Shown: one piece after another, positions 18,842 through 28,410 of the stretch
Layout: each line of letters starts with the position of its first letter
How positions within the stretch are numbered: the stretch's first letter is position 1
NCBI GenBank assembly: GCA_049487715.1
Contig: CP150566.1
Location: forward strand, 62,001 to 126,000
DNA: 64,000 nt
Origin: Pycnococcus provasolii
Lineage: Eukaryota; Chlorophyta; Pseudoscourfieldiophyceae; Pseudoscourfieldiales
Reading direction: 5' to 3'
Position numbers and translations under genes: made by a program
The notes under the pieces: model-generated
Told to the model about the DNA's origin: nothing
Database searches by the model: none
What the model saw: the letters and a program-made list of their open reading frames with translations, nothing else

Positions 18842-20458
18842 TCAACGCGATAGCTGTAGGAGATGCTCGGCGGCGCTGTCAGAGTTGCCGTGGCACGCGG
18901 CAAGCACGTCCATCACGACTGCACGTTCGACATCGGGAAACTTGGCGCTCAGGCTTTCGATGGCGTCACTCTCGTGATGCGAAGAGCCACCGTGCCGATC
19001 CGGGCACATTCGATTCAAGCCATCCCAGTGAATCCAAGGCGCAAGAATCGAGATATTCCCACCGTCATGCTGAGACGAGCTCACGCGAAAGTAGACTGCG
19101 TATCGAATGTCCGGCGAGGTGTTCGGTGCGACGAAATGTGCAGTCATATAGTTCACAAGGAAGACGTCGCCCTGCTTGCCGAGGCAGTGTACTGCGCGAC
19201 GCTTGAATAGCGCATCCGTCTCGGGGCCGCTGGGCAGTCCCTTGCCCTCCACGCGCAGGGTCTCAAGTACGTGCATGTTGTTCGAGAAATACTCCGCCAA
19301 TTCGACATGAGAGCCTGGGTACACGCAGAGCTCTCCGCTCATCGGCTCTTGAACATCAGACAAGAGCACTCCACATAAGCAGTCGAAGTTGTGAATTTTG
19401 CCATAGCTCAAGCCATTGCTCTCTCCGGGAATACCGTCGATGTGCCAATATCTTCGCACGCCGTCGAAGTGAGAGGCGGAGATGCGCACGTCGTCGTCGT
19501 CGTCGTCGTAATTGGTTGCGTTGGGACAAGCATCGCCTGGAAACCGAAGAGCGATTTGTCCACTTGTGATCTGAGACCGCCAATACTCGTCGTCACCGCC
19601 GAGCAGCTTACTGAGCGCCATCGGTACCGCCGATTCCTTCAAGAGAGCAGTGATCGAGCTGTTCGCCGTGAACGTCTTTGCGTTGAGATTCGCCGCGCCC
19701 GCTCCTAGTCGTCGATTGATTTCCCGTTTGGCTTGTCGAATAAGCCTGGTTGGCACGGCATTCTCCAGTGCCACGAAGCCGTCTCGTTTGAGCGTCTCGC
19801 AGAAGGTTCGTGTGATGACGGTTGAGCAAATTCTCTCCTTGAGTGCTGCGCATTCCGCGAGTCTTGCTCGCTTCGTCTCCTCAACGATTGCCATGTGTTG
19901 TTCGAGCACTGGGCCTCTGGCGAACACGAGCCTTCGTCGCATATCAGTGCGCTTGACGAAAACCACCTTTGGGAGCGTGGCGTGTTCGTCCTCCTGCACT
20001 CCGAGGCAAACGCCGTGTGGGTTTTGAGCTGGCGCAATCGTCCCATCTTTTTCGAAGACGTACTTTTTCGCCCACTCGTGCTTCTCAGGCACACAGTCGA
20101 CTCCCCAGAGGAGCACAGTCGTGTCCGGTTCCTTCCTGCCGTGGTCGCTTTCGAGCCACATGCGCGTATCGTCTTTGCATACGAGTGTTCCATCATCCAC
20201 CACGAGAAATGCGCACGCGTCAAGTGCGCGTCCAATGCGCAGGGTGCGGTACACACCTCTCAAACCGTTGTCAAGCTCACCGTGCGTATGCGTAGGACCA
20301 TCAGCAACGATGGCAAACCTCGAGTAATTCTGATCAGATTCCAAATGCAAATGCAAAGAAGGATCCCCCCCCATTAAGGATTGCAAAAAGAGAGGGTACG
20401 GCGGCACCAGCACCAGAGACAGCATCCTGTGGGCATTTGTCGGTTTGCCTGACGACAT
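18842..20458 (-). CDS. PhyH-type Fe(II)/2-oxoglutarate dioxygenase with CUE-like C-terminus
   Basis: The protein is 538 aa from the ATG at 20458. The N-terminal 190 residues are not recognised. From about residue 215 (RDGFVALENAVP) a phytanoyl-CoA dioxygenase fold follows. RRYWHIDGIPGE carries the HxD iron ligands, and VNYMTAHFVAPNTSPDIRY carries the distal His and the 2-oxoglutarate Arg. An acidic YDDDDDD insert sits before the HxD. The last about 45 residues (IESLSAKFPDVERAVVMDVL) match the CUE/UBA ubiquitin-binding helix bundle (LxxxFPxxxxxxVxxxL). The substrate is unknown. A PhyH domain joined to a ubiquitin-binding helix is uncommon. Confidence 0.8.
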   Translation of the reverse strand: MSSGKPTNAHRMLSLVLVPPYPLFLQSLMGGDPSLHLHLESDQNYSRFAIVADGPTHTHGELDNGLRGVYRTLRIGRALDACAFLVVDDGTLVCKDDTRMWLESDHGRKEPDTTVLLWGVDCVPEKHEWAKKYVFEKDGTIAPAQNPHGVCLGVQEDEHATLPKVVFVKRTDMRRRLVFARGPVLEQHMAIVEETKRARLAECAALKERICSTVITRTFCETLKRDGFVALENAVPTRLIRQAKREINRRLGAGAANLNAKTFTANSSITALLKESAVPMALSKLLGGDDEYWRSQITSGQIALRFPGDACPNATNYDDDDDDVRISASHFDGVRRYWHIDGIPGESNGLSYGKIHNFDCLCGVLLSDVQEPMSGELCVYPGSHVELAEYFSNNMHVLETLRVEGKGLPSGPETDALFKRRAVHCLGKQGDVFLVNYMTAHFVAPNTSPDIRYAVYFRVSSSQHDGGNISILAPWIHWDGLNRMCPDRHGGSSHHESDAIESLSAKFPDVERAVVMDVLAACHGNSDSAAEHLLQLSR

Positions 20459-20585
20459 GACATTATGATTATGACGCAAACATCACGTGATCACCGACGT
20501 ATCGTAGCTACGATAGAACGTTACGATAAGTTACTTTACTTTACGATAGTTGGTAGAGGGAGGGAGAGAACGGGCCCGGGAGAGG

Positions 20586-20616
20586 CCTAACCCTAACCCT
20601 AACCCTAACCCTAACC
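20586..20616. repeat. Interstitial telomere-type (CCCTAA)n array
   Basis: About five uninterrupted CCCTAA units are followed by degenerate copies (aaccctaaccatgaacc, gaaccctaaccctc) to about 20690. The strand-complement TTAGGG is the common eukaryotic telomere repeat. Here it is internal, 5' of the dioxygenase gene. Confidence 0.9.
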
Positions 20617-20845
20617 ATGAACCTCTAGAGAACCCTAACCATGAACCTCGAACCTCGAACCCTAACCCTCTAACCCTATAAACCCTAACTCATTTCCCCC
20701 CTCCAAACCAAACCCGAATCACAAATGCCTTCCTCCTGGGGGGATGCCTGAAGGGGAGGGATGCCCTAGTAGGTGGAAGCCTTCCTCCTCCAGGGCTCCA
20801 GGCTGCCACTCTGCCAGGTGCCCTTGCTTGTAGAAATCTCTCTGG

Positions 20846-21038
20846 CAGTCCCCTCGGGCAACCATATACGGTCGTCTAAATGAGTGCACGCTACATTTAT
20901 TTCCTCCCATTTCTCGACCTGTAGCGTCGACCATAGACCTTTAGCAAAGTTTGCCGACCTGTAGCGTCGACCAGACCTATCCGCCGACCTGTAGCGTGCA
21001 CTCATTTAGACGACCATATATGGATGCCCGAGGGGACT
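20846..21038. mobile_element. Foldback/MITE-like element with 49 bp terminal inverted repeats
   Basis: Positions 20846-20894 and the reverse complement of 20990-21038 match at 47 of 49 bases (cagtcccctcgggca at the outer ends, gtgcacgctac at the inner ends). The 95 bp interior holds three direct copies of gacctgtagcgt, the last running into the right arm. The whole can fold into one long hairpin. There is no coding capacity. No obvious target-site duplication was found by eye. Confidence 0.75.
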
Positions 21039-21197
21039 GTCTGGGAACGGGTGCGAGAGTGCTCGCGAGACCACAGGGTGCGCTTCTCTATCCGCCTCCC
21101 TCTTGAAAACCTGTTTGGTTTCTACGCAACGAATAAGCGTTCCCCTGACTGACGCAGTATTGAGGGTCTCCCCGGTGCACCTCGCACGACGCCTAAG

Positions 21198-21240
21198 AGA
21201 ATAAGCTTATTATTCTCACCTACCTCAATAAGCTTATTCT
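21198..21240. repeat. Paired HindIII-type palindromes forming a 14 bp inverted repeat
   Basis: agaataagcttatt at 21198-21211 is exactly reverse-complemented by aataagcttattct at 21227-21240, with a 15 bp loop. It lies 80 bp upstream of the small membrane-protein gene and could be a regulatory or stem-loop element. Confidence 0.7.
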
Positions 21241-21319
21241 GTGCCTGGGACCGATTCTCGTCGTACTGTACCTGTACCGTACAGAATTACAGTTAGGTAA
21301 ACTTGACGAACTCGTCGCC

Positions 21320-21901
21320 ATGATGGTGTCCCCGGTGCCTATGGCGGCGCCCATGGCGGTGGCCACGCCTGGTGTGATGATGGCCGGTGCGGCGCCGGGA
21401 TACTACCGCACGGAGAATGTAGGTACCGTACATTACTGTTAAGAACTTTGGGACTTCGTTGGTAGTCACCCCTTGCGGTCTTGCTGCCGTGTTGTTGCAG
21501 CAACGGACCGTGCGTGGCGTGTGTGTGCGCATGGAGGAAGGCGCGGCGTTCAGTCAGCGTTCTAACTAAACCTTTATCTCGTCATTCTAACTCCGCATCA
21601 ACGTTCAACAACACACACACAACAACAGTATTGTGGCCCCATCACGATTCTCATCGGGATCTTTATATTTCCGTTCGTTTGCTGCTGCCCTTGCGACCAG
21701 CGCCAGGTGTGGACGCCTACGGCTGTGATGGCCGCCGTGCCTACGGTGGCCGCCGTGGCTCCTATGATGGCGGCTCCTATGATGGCGGCTCCTGTGATGG
21801 CTCCTCCTGTGATGGCTCCTCCTGTGATGGCGGCTCCTATGGCGCCGGCGGCTCCCATGGCCGTGGCGCAGCCGCAGCCCGGCCCCATCGTCAAGAACTA
21901 A
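21320..21901 (+). CDS. Small membrane protein with Cys cluster and Met/Ala/Pro-repeat tail
   Basis: The CDS is join(21320..21418,21629..21901), 123 aa. The 210 bp intron has a GTAGGTA donor and a CAACAG acceptor and keeps phase. Exon 1 is Met/Ala/Pro-rich and ends PGYYRTEN. Exon 2 begins CGPITILIGIFIFPFVCCCP, one hydrophobic span ending in a CCCPCDQR cluster that could be palmitoylated or bind metal. It then has a tail of MMAAP/VMAPP pentapeptide-like repeats. Small proteins with this span-plus-CCCPCD arrangement occur in algae and fungi, but no function is known to me. The start choice is supported by continuity of the Met-Ala-Pro pattern across both exons. Confidence 0.6.
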
Positions 21902-22566
21902 ACTTCATGGAAGAAGTCAGTTCATACAACAACAATGCACGCCTAACTCACATTCGTTCCTAATCAAGGCGAAACTTGTAAGTAGGCATGATGTCTTGAT
22001 GTGCGCACGAGCCTCCCTAATAAAAAACTTCTGTGAATACAAGGTGAATGTTGAAACTACTCACCCCGTAAAGGCACTACTGTTGTTATTGTTTTGTTCG
22101 TTGATGATGGTTCAAAAGTACACGTTATGTTAAACGTTGTATAGTCTAAGAAGTTGTCTACCTTACTTATGATAAATATCAAGCAAGAAAAGGTACTGTG
22201 CACACGAATACACGATCAATACAAGTAAGTAAGTTTATGCCCTACGATAAGGTAGTAAGGCGGACATCCATCCAACATAGCCCATCATTATTATTGCCCA
22301 TAGATTCTCGAGAATAGCACGTTCCGTTCCGTTCTAGTACATAGGATAGGATAAGGTATACGATAGCAGACGGACATAACAATAACAAGTCACGCTAAGC
22401 GGGCTAAGGCAGTAAGGTTGAGCCAGCCGTAACCCTAACCCTAACCCTAACCCTAAACTAAAACCCTAACCCAAAACCCTAACTCCCCAACCCCGTCCCC
22501 TCCTCCCTCCTCCCTCCCCTTCCCCCCGGCGCCATTTTCATCTTTCAGAAGAAGAACCGTTTCATC
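21902..22566. other. AT-rich intergenic spacer with telomere-type repeats
   Basis: No credible gene is seen. The first 500 bp are AT-rich with short gataaggta-like repeats. A CCCTAA array at 22430-22457 and degenerate ccctaac repeats precede a C-rich stretch (22490-22530) just before the SRA-SET start codon, probably its promoter and 5' leader. Confidence 0.6.
22430..22457. repeat. Interstitial telomere-type (CCCTAA)n array
   Basis: Four to five CCCTAA units are followed by aactaaaaccctaacccaaaaccctaac to about 22481. The array is about 110 bp upstream of the SRA-SET start codon. Confidence 0.9.
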
Positions 22567-25023
22567 ATGGCGCCTCCCTCCTCGTCCAAGGACGTTGACA
22601 TGTCCATGTCCATGTCAAAAGCACACGCTCACTCCGCCGGTGGTGGTGGTGCTTCTGCTGGAGGTGGTGCTTCTGCTGGTGCTTCTGCTGGTGGTGGTGG
22701 CGGTGCTTCTGCTGGTGGTGTCGGTGTTTCTCCCAGTCATAATATTCTCGCTGTACCTCCTCAGGGTGAAGCTGAAGCAGATGATGAACCTCCTCCTCCT
22801 CCGCGTCATAAGCGTCTTCGAACATCAATGTCGAAGTCATCGCCATCTGCTGCTGCAGGAGTAGCAGGGACAATACGCACCTCGCCCCCACCAACCGAGG
22901 CAACCCCTCAAGCTCACTCCGAATTCATCGAGCAAGTGCGTCTGTACTTCAAGCGAAGATTTGACTTGGCCAAATCAAACGGAGGACATAAGCCGGACAT
23001 GACCGCGTGGGGGGACTGCAAAAAGGCATTCGACATTCCGCGAAGACACGGACATATACCCGGTGTCGACGTCGGCGACATATTCTCCGGAAGAGGAGAG
23101 GCGGCGGCGGTTGGCGTGCACAACATGATGATGCAGGGAATCGACTATATATCAAAAAGCGACGACGGAAGCCACAGTAAAGGCGCGTACGCCGTGTGCC
23201 TCGGCGGTGGGTACTGCGACGACGAAGATAACGGAGAAGTCGTCACGTACACAGGAATGGGAGGACAGTCAGGAAAACTGCAGGTTCGCGACCAGGAAAT
23301 GACCAAGGGGAACCTGGCGCTGCGCTGCAACTTTGAGACAGGAACGCCCGTCAGGCTGATTCGAGGAAAGAGAGACGGGTTCACGCACTTTGTCACGTAC
23401 GTCTACGATGGCCTGTACAACGTCGTCGAATACACGTTCGAGCCGAGCGTAGCGACGACCAAAAAAGCGGACGCCGCCGACGACACAACAAACACGGAGA
23501 ACGGAGAGAACGGCAAGTACAAGGGACCGCCGCGCGTATACAAGTTCAAGCTTGTTCCGGTGAAGGGCGAATCGAATGTTTCCTTCCTCGCACCGTCGTT
23601 CAAGCGAATTGGACTGAGATACATGGAGAAGTTTGTCAACACCAGGATTGACAAAACGACAAACAGGCGCAAGGAGATTCCGGCAGCGGCGGAGGATCAG
23701 GGCATGGAAGGAGCAGCAGCAGGAGCAGCAGCACCTCATCCCGATTCGGCCAACGTACTGGTACACGACCTCAGCAAGGGCGCAGAACCATACCCCATAC
23801 GCGTCGTCAACGACACTGGCGACGGCGATCTTGTGGGTTTCAAGCCTCTCAACGTTCCGTTCACGTACGTCGCAACGTCAGTTCAGGGCGTCGAAGCGGG
23901 ACGTTCACCCGCGCCCATCTCGCGGCGCGCGCGAGAGGCGATTTCAGAGGTGGCGGCAGCAACAGCACAGATGGACGAAAAGCGCGAGGACAGCCATCGC
24001 CGGGCATTTGGGAAACAGTTCGTGAACGCCGTACCTTCGCGACGTGCATATAGCCTTGACGGTCTGCTCAAGCAGTCGAGTGAAGAAGGCCTGGTGGAGA
24101 CGTGGGACGACGGCGATGCAAAGCATGCTCGCGCGGCAACTGGTGGCGACGCAGGAATGACCTTTCATGTGCACAACGAGTCGACGTTCACAGCCAGGAG
24201 CATACATCCGGGTCTTGAGGTGTACAAGGTGAGCGAGGAGAAGGGCTGGGGCTTGCGATGCCGGCAACGTATCCTAGCTGGGGCATACGTCTGCGACTAC
24301 GTCGGTGAGGTGTGCCGTGACTTAGAGCGTGGCGAAAACTCTCCCGAGCTTCTCTCTGACGAGTACATAATGTCACTCGACCACTATATTGAGCATGGCA
24401 CCCATGAAAATGCGAAGATGCTGCTTGCGACGGAGATGAAGTCGCCGCAGAAGCCGGGAAGTGCGGCGGTTGCGTGCAAAGATGAACCTGAGCCTGCACC
24501 ATTTCCATTACCTGCACCATTACCTGCGCCTGCGCCTGCACCATTGTCCTCACCATTGCCTGTGATTGTGGCTCGCAAGGGCAGCGGCACTGCCGCCACT
24601 ACCGCCACTGTCATCACCTCCGACCACCCCTCCACTCCCACGAAGAAGATTCCGCTGGACGCACTCGAGGGCAGCGCCGCTGCCGCCAACGCCACAACCT
24701 CCGATCCGCCCTCCACTCCGACGAAGAAGACCGTTCTGGACACACTCGAAGACTACTTGCTTTGCCTCGATGCGTACCAGTATGGCAACGTCGCTCGCTA
24801 CATCAACACGAGCAAGGGACGAACAAACTTGATTCTGCAGCCCATCTTCACTCGCACAGATTCGAAGCAGGCGTCGAGTGCCCCCGACCCAAGTAGCATG
24901 CAATTTTACCGCATCGCTCTGTTCGCGACGCGCGACATCGAGCCGCTCGAGGAGCTGCTCTACGACTACGGCGATTTGTATTGGGCGAAGCTACGCAAGG
25001 GTGCTGATGGTCGGGAGGAGTAG
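22567..25023 (+). CDS. SRA-SET protein (SUVH-like histone methyltransferase family), SET domain degenerate
   Basis: The protein is 818 aa from the ATG at 22567. A Gly/Ala/Ser-rich leader precedes an SRA (YDG) domain at about residues 150-330: VGVHNMMMQGIDYI, YTGMGGQSG, DQEMTKGNLALR, YVYDGLYNVVEY. SRA domains bind methylated cytosine. A SET domain spans about 545-815 (EEKGWGLRC, AYVCDYVGEV, LLYDYGDLYW), interrupted by a 100-residue Pro/Ala/Thr linker with repeats of STPTKK. The order is that of plant SUVH H3K9 methyltransferases. The Cys-rich pre-SET and post-SET clusters are missing and the usual NHSC catalytic motif reads NTSKG, so catalysis is doubtful. It may act as a methyl-DNA reader, as plant SUVH2/9 do. 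Confidence 0.85.
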   Translation: MAPPSSSKDVDMSMSMSKAHAHSAGGGGASAGGGASAGASAGGGGGASAGGVGVSPSHNILAVPPQGEAEADDEPPPPPRHKRLRTSMSKSSPSAAAGVAGTIRTSPPPTEATPQAHSEFIEQVRLYFKRRFDLAKSNGGHKPDMTAWGDCKKAFDIPRRHGHIPGVDVGDIFSGRGEAAAVGVHNMMMQGIDYISKSDDGSHSKGAYAVCLGGGYCDDEDNGEVVTYTGMGGQSGKLQVRDQEMTKGNLALRCNFETGTPVRLIRGKRDGFTHFVTYVYDGLYNVVEYTFEPSVATTKKADAADDTTNTENGENGKYKGPPRVYKFKLVPVKGESNVSFLAPSFKRIGLRYMEKFVNTRIDKTTNRRKEIPAAAEDQGMEGAAAGAAAPHPDSANVLVHDLSKGAEPYPIRVVNDTGDGDLVGFKPLNVPFTYVATSVQGVEAGRSPAPISRRAREAISEVAAATAQMDEKREDSHRRAFGKQFVNAVPSRRAYSLDGLLKQSSEEGLVETWDDGDAKHARAATGGDAGMTFHVHNESTFTARSIHPGLEVYKVSEEKGWGLRCRQRILAGAYVCDYVGEVCRDLERGENSPELLSDEYIMSLDHYIEHGTHENAKMLLATEMKSPQKPGSAAVACKDEPEPAPFPLPAPLPAPAPAPLSSPLPVIVARKGSGTAATTATVITSDHPSTPTKKIPLDALEGSAAAANATTSDPPSTPTKKTVLDTLEDYLLCLDAYQYGNVARYINTSKGRTNLILQPIFTRTDSKQASSAPDPSSMQFYRIALFATRDIEPLEELLYDYGDLYWAKLRKGADGREE

Positions 25024-25130
25024 GACGTAGATGCCCACCCCAGCCTGTAACTTCGATGTATTTCTTTCTTTTTCTTCTATTTACAGAGCTTTTTTTTTCC
25101 GAAAAAAAAACGACAACAAGCACATTGTAA

Positions 25131-27063
25131 TCAGTCGATCAACGCAACCTCCGCCAGGAAGGAGTTGATCTCACCAGCTAGCCACTCCAACTCCACGGCG
25201 TCCAAACCTTCGCCAAGTGGCTGCTCGTCCACGCCGCACTTCAACCGGAGCGTGTACGTGGGAACGCCATTCACAACGATTGACGTGTCCAGCCGTGCAG
25301 GTGACAGGTCAGCCGTAGGTCCGTCGAATGCCGTCAAGTCGCGGCCGGCAAGCGTGCGCGTGACGCTGAAGCGACTCGCATCCACCTCCATCTCCGTCTT
25401 CATCGCAATGTCGCGAGCAGCCTTGCCACCCATCTGCGCGCCCGCAAGCCAGAACGGCAGGCTGAAAGCTGCGAAGATGATCCCTCCGCCCGTAAATGCA
25501 CCCACAGTCCAGAAGGCGATGAACGTATTCCAAGCCACGCTAAATGCCACCTCACCGCCATTCGCGGCGGATAAGCCGCCCGCGGGTATGCTCACGCGAA
25601 GCTGCGCATCCGAACGCTCGACCGTGCTTCTCGCGCCGCTCGGGCGCCGACGTCGGCGCGTCGGCGTCAACGCGGCTGTATCAGTTTCAAATGGCATATT
25701 AGCCACCGTGGGCAGGTTCGGCGCTCCGACGACGTACGCGCCGGACGAAGCGGTGGAACGCGTGAACTGCCCGCTGACCGAGAACTGACCGAGGACGCCG
25801 GCGCGCTGCGCCGCTTCGTCTTCGCCGTCGTCGCCGTCGCCGTCGCCGTTGCGCGCGGATGTGCCATCGAGAAGCGCGAGCGCCTCGGCTGCGGAACGAA
25901 CGCGGTCTTCGGGGAAGGGTTCAAGCAGAGCGGGTATGACGCGCGCGAGTGCCGGCCCCATGGCGACACCTTTGAGGTCGATGCGCAGTCTCGTTTTCGT
26001 CCATTCGTCCGGACTTTTGCTCGTGAGCACGTACAGCAGCGTTGCGCCAACACCGTACAGGTCCGTTGATGTGCTCGCCCCTCCCTGAAACTGCTCTGGT
26101 GCCATGTACCCGAACGTGCCCACGACGGTTGATCCGAGTCCACCGGCGGTGCTTCCCGCCGTCGCGGACATTGCCGCGGCGGCGACGGCGCCAAAGTCCA
26201 CCAAGGAGACCTTTTTGGTTTGGACGTCGTACAGCACGTTCCCTGGTTTGATGTCTCTGTGTATGCACGGCGGCCTTAGCGAGCTGAGGTACTCGCACAC
26301 TTCGAGCAGCTGTTTTGCGATGTGCACGAGTTCTTCGTCGGTCGGTCTGTATCCTCTCGCGACGAGTTCTTGCAGTGTTTCTCCCGGTGCTCGTGACTGT
26401 ACGATGTAGAATCCGCGGTCGTCGTCGACGTCCGTCTGGAAGAAGTCGACGTACCTGGGTATCGCTTCGTGGTTTAACGACGCGAGTGTTTTCGCCTCCC
26501 TTTCGAAAAGTTCCACACTCTTCCACTGTGCGGATCGGCGCAGGCTGAGCGACTTGATGACGACGATTTCGTCATCCTCCGAAAAGGAGAGAGAAAGCTC
26601 GTCATCATCACCACCACTGGAGGGTGAGTCTTCATCCCGTAATCTCCTCGCCAAAAACGTGTCCGCGGATCCCCCCGAACCAAGCTTCGAAAGCAGGAGG
26701 TACGACGCCGCCGCCGCCGACGACGATGAAGACGCAGGTTTCGTGATGACACCCAAACCCAAGGGAGGAGTTGACGCAGAATGATTGCCAGAACTGATTC
26801 GAGCCTATGGAGCTCTTGAAGTTACGAGCTCTCATCAAGATGTCACGTCCACCATGTGAAAAATAAACAGAGTGACGCGAAAGTACACCACCATCACCAC
26901 CATGATGATGATGATGACCAGGACGAAGACCATGACCAGCACGACGATGAAGACACCAAGACGACGATGACGCGGAGAATACCACACTGCAAGACCCATG
27001 GACATTCACCCTGGAGGGCATCTTCGAGCGCATCGAGCGCATCTTCGGCATCTTCGGCGCCAT
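25131..27063 (-). CDS. Bacterial-type Ser/Thr protein kinase with membrane hairpin, likely plastid-targeted
   Basis: The main exon has all kinase landmarks: LGSGGSADTF (Gly loop), VVIKSL (Lys), CIHRDIKPGNVLYD, SLVDFGAV, GYMAPEQF. The style is that of cyanobacterial/plastid PknB-like kinases. After a Ser/Arg linker, WNTFIAFWTVGAFTGGGIIF starts a hydrophobic hairpin, followed by a 90-residue C-terminal domain. The kinase frame has no ATG: it is open only back to a TAG just upstream. A plausible first exon is 27063-26887 (starting MAPKMPKMRSMRSK, transit-like with SCSVVFSASSSS) joined by an 82 bp intron (GTACTT donor, CATAG acceptor at 26805) to 26804..25131, in phase, giving about 616 aa. Kinase identity is firm; exon 1 is a proposal. 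Confidence 0.75.
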
Positions 27064-27495
27064 GGAGGGAGTTGGGGAGGAGTGAAACAAGAGACTTGAG
27101 GGGGGGGGGAGGAGGGGGCGGAACTCCTGTAACCCCGAATGAATGCAAGGCAATTCCCTCCATCCCCGAATTCAAAACTCAACCCCGAAGTAAAAGCCCA
27201 ACCCCGAAGGAAAGGCTCAACCCCGAAGTAAAGGCCCAACCCCGAATTATTCTCTGAATTATTCCCGGAACCCTCTCTTTTGTTCAGCTTTTGTTCAGAA
27301 CGTTTGTTCCCTTTTCTTTTGTTCCCTTCCTTGTTCCTTCCTGGTTGCAACTACCTTACTTGCAAGTTTACCGCACCTGTTTAGGTTGGTATCGCCTCAC
27401 CTCATGATCCTTGCTGGCTGATGCATAGTTCTTAGAAATAAAATATCAGCACGCCTATCCACCAGGGTAGGGAACAAGATCAGATGCGCGCCCGA

Positions 27496-27529
<34 letters not shown>

Positions 27530-28410
27530 GTCCTGATCCCAGAGGAGGCGATGCGAACGGATTGCGTCGGATCCGATCCTCCTCTTGGCCCTTGCGTTGC
27601 TCCAGTCCTCCCTCCACAGCTCCCTCCACCGAGTGACCGAGAATAGCTCGTGGTGACTTGGTGAGGAGGATCAGCGCAGAGGCCGATCGAGTCTAGCGAG
27701 GACGACGTGGCACCACACCAAACCATCCTCGGCCTCGTGAGACAATTCAGAACAAGGGATGAGGGACGAAATTGCAAATTATTTATGTACCACAAGCAAG
27801 TCGAGGATACCACTCTTCGTTTCATCTGATGAACCGTGTTCTTGCTTGGCAATCGTGGTAATTTTACAAGAACAGAACGGAGAATTGATTCCCATTCATC
27901 ACATGCAAGACGTGAGGGAGTGAGTAGGACGCGCGTCAAGTCGCGTATTGGCGTAGACGGTAGAAGTAGAAGTGAGCCTCAGAGGAGAATCAGGAGAGGA
28001 GAGTTTGCTGAGTTTGGGTAAAAACGAGTCCTCAGAGTCTGGAGCGCCACGGCGGATCCTCTGGGAGTGGGAGCCCACTGGACGACGAAGCACTGAAGCA
28101 GACCGACCACCAGGCGGGCGGCAGGCCAGCCGGTAAAATATATTTGGGCGCAGCTTGCCCCTACTTGACTGAGGTGAGGTGAGGTGAGGTGTCGGCGGCC
28201 AAGCTGACACAGCTCTCCCAAGCACGCGCAACAAGCCGCTCCCCTCCGCCGACACACACACACACACACACACTCTTTCTTTGCTGACACAGCTATCTTA
28301 AGGCTCAAGTGGTAGCTGTACCACTTAAGTGTATAGCTCTTGCTGCTTGTCTTTCCTTCCCTTTGTTGTGTGTGTGTGTGCGTGTGTGTGCGTGTCTGTG
28401 TGTTAAGACC
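27064..28410. other. Intergenic region with simple repeats
   Basis: No believable gene in 1.35 kb. Contents: spaced AACCCCGAA repeats (27131-27247), five gattgcc heptamers near 27495-27530, four tgaggtgaggtg units near 28170, a (CA)n run at about 28252-28274 and a (GT)n run at 28367-28400 immediately before the RND gene start. Frames such as 27397-27939 are open but compositionally unlike protein. Confidence 0.6.
27131..27247. repeat. Spaced AACCCCGAA repeats
   Basis: Five copies of AACCCCGAA (27131, then four within 27181-27247) are separated by variable 5-8 base links such as gtaaaagccc and gaaaggctc. The same motif recurs near 40985-41030 and 47199-47260, so it is a dispersed intergenic repeat that resembles a degenerate telomere unit. 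Confidence 0.8.

Larger units (their letters stand above)
20459..21319. other. Repeat-rich intergenic spacer
   Basis: This 860 bp stretch has no convincing gene. It contains, in order: tacgataag-type short repeats (20500-20550), a CCCTAA array, degenerate aaccctaa/gaacctcgaa repeats to about 20690, the foldback element at 20846-21038, and a pair of aataagctt palindromes near 21200-21240. It separates the dioxygenase gene from the small two-exon gene. Confidence 0.7.

Noticed and set aside
27397-27939. 180-aa minus-strand ORF between kinase and RND genes
   Set aside because: Runs through the gattgcc heptamer repeats (as RQSAIGNRQSA) and has no conserved pattern.
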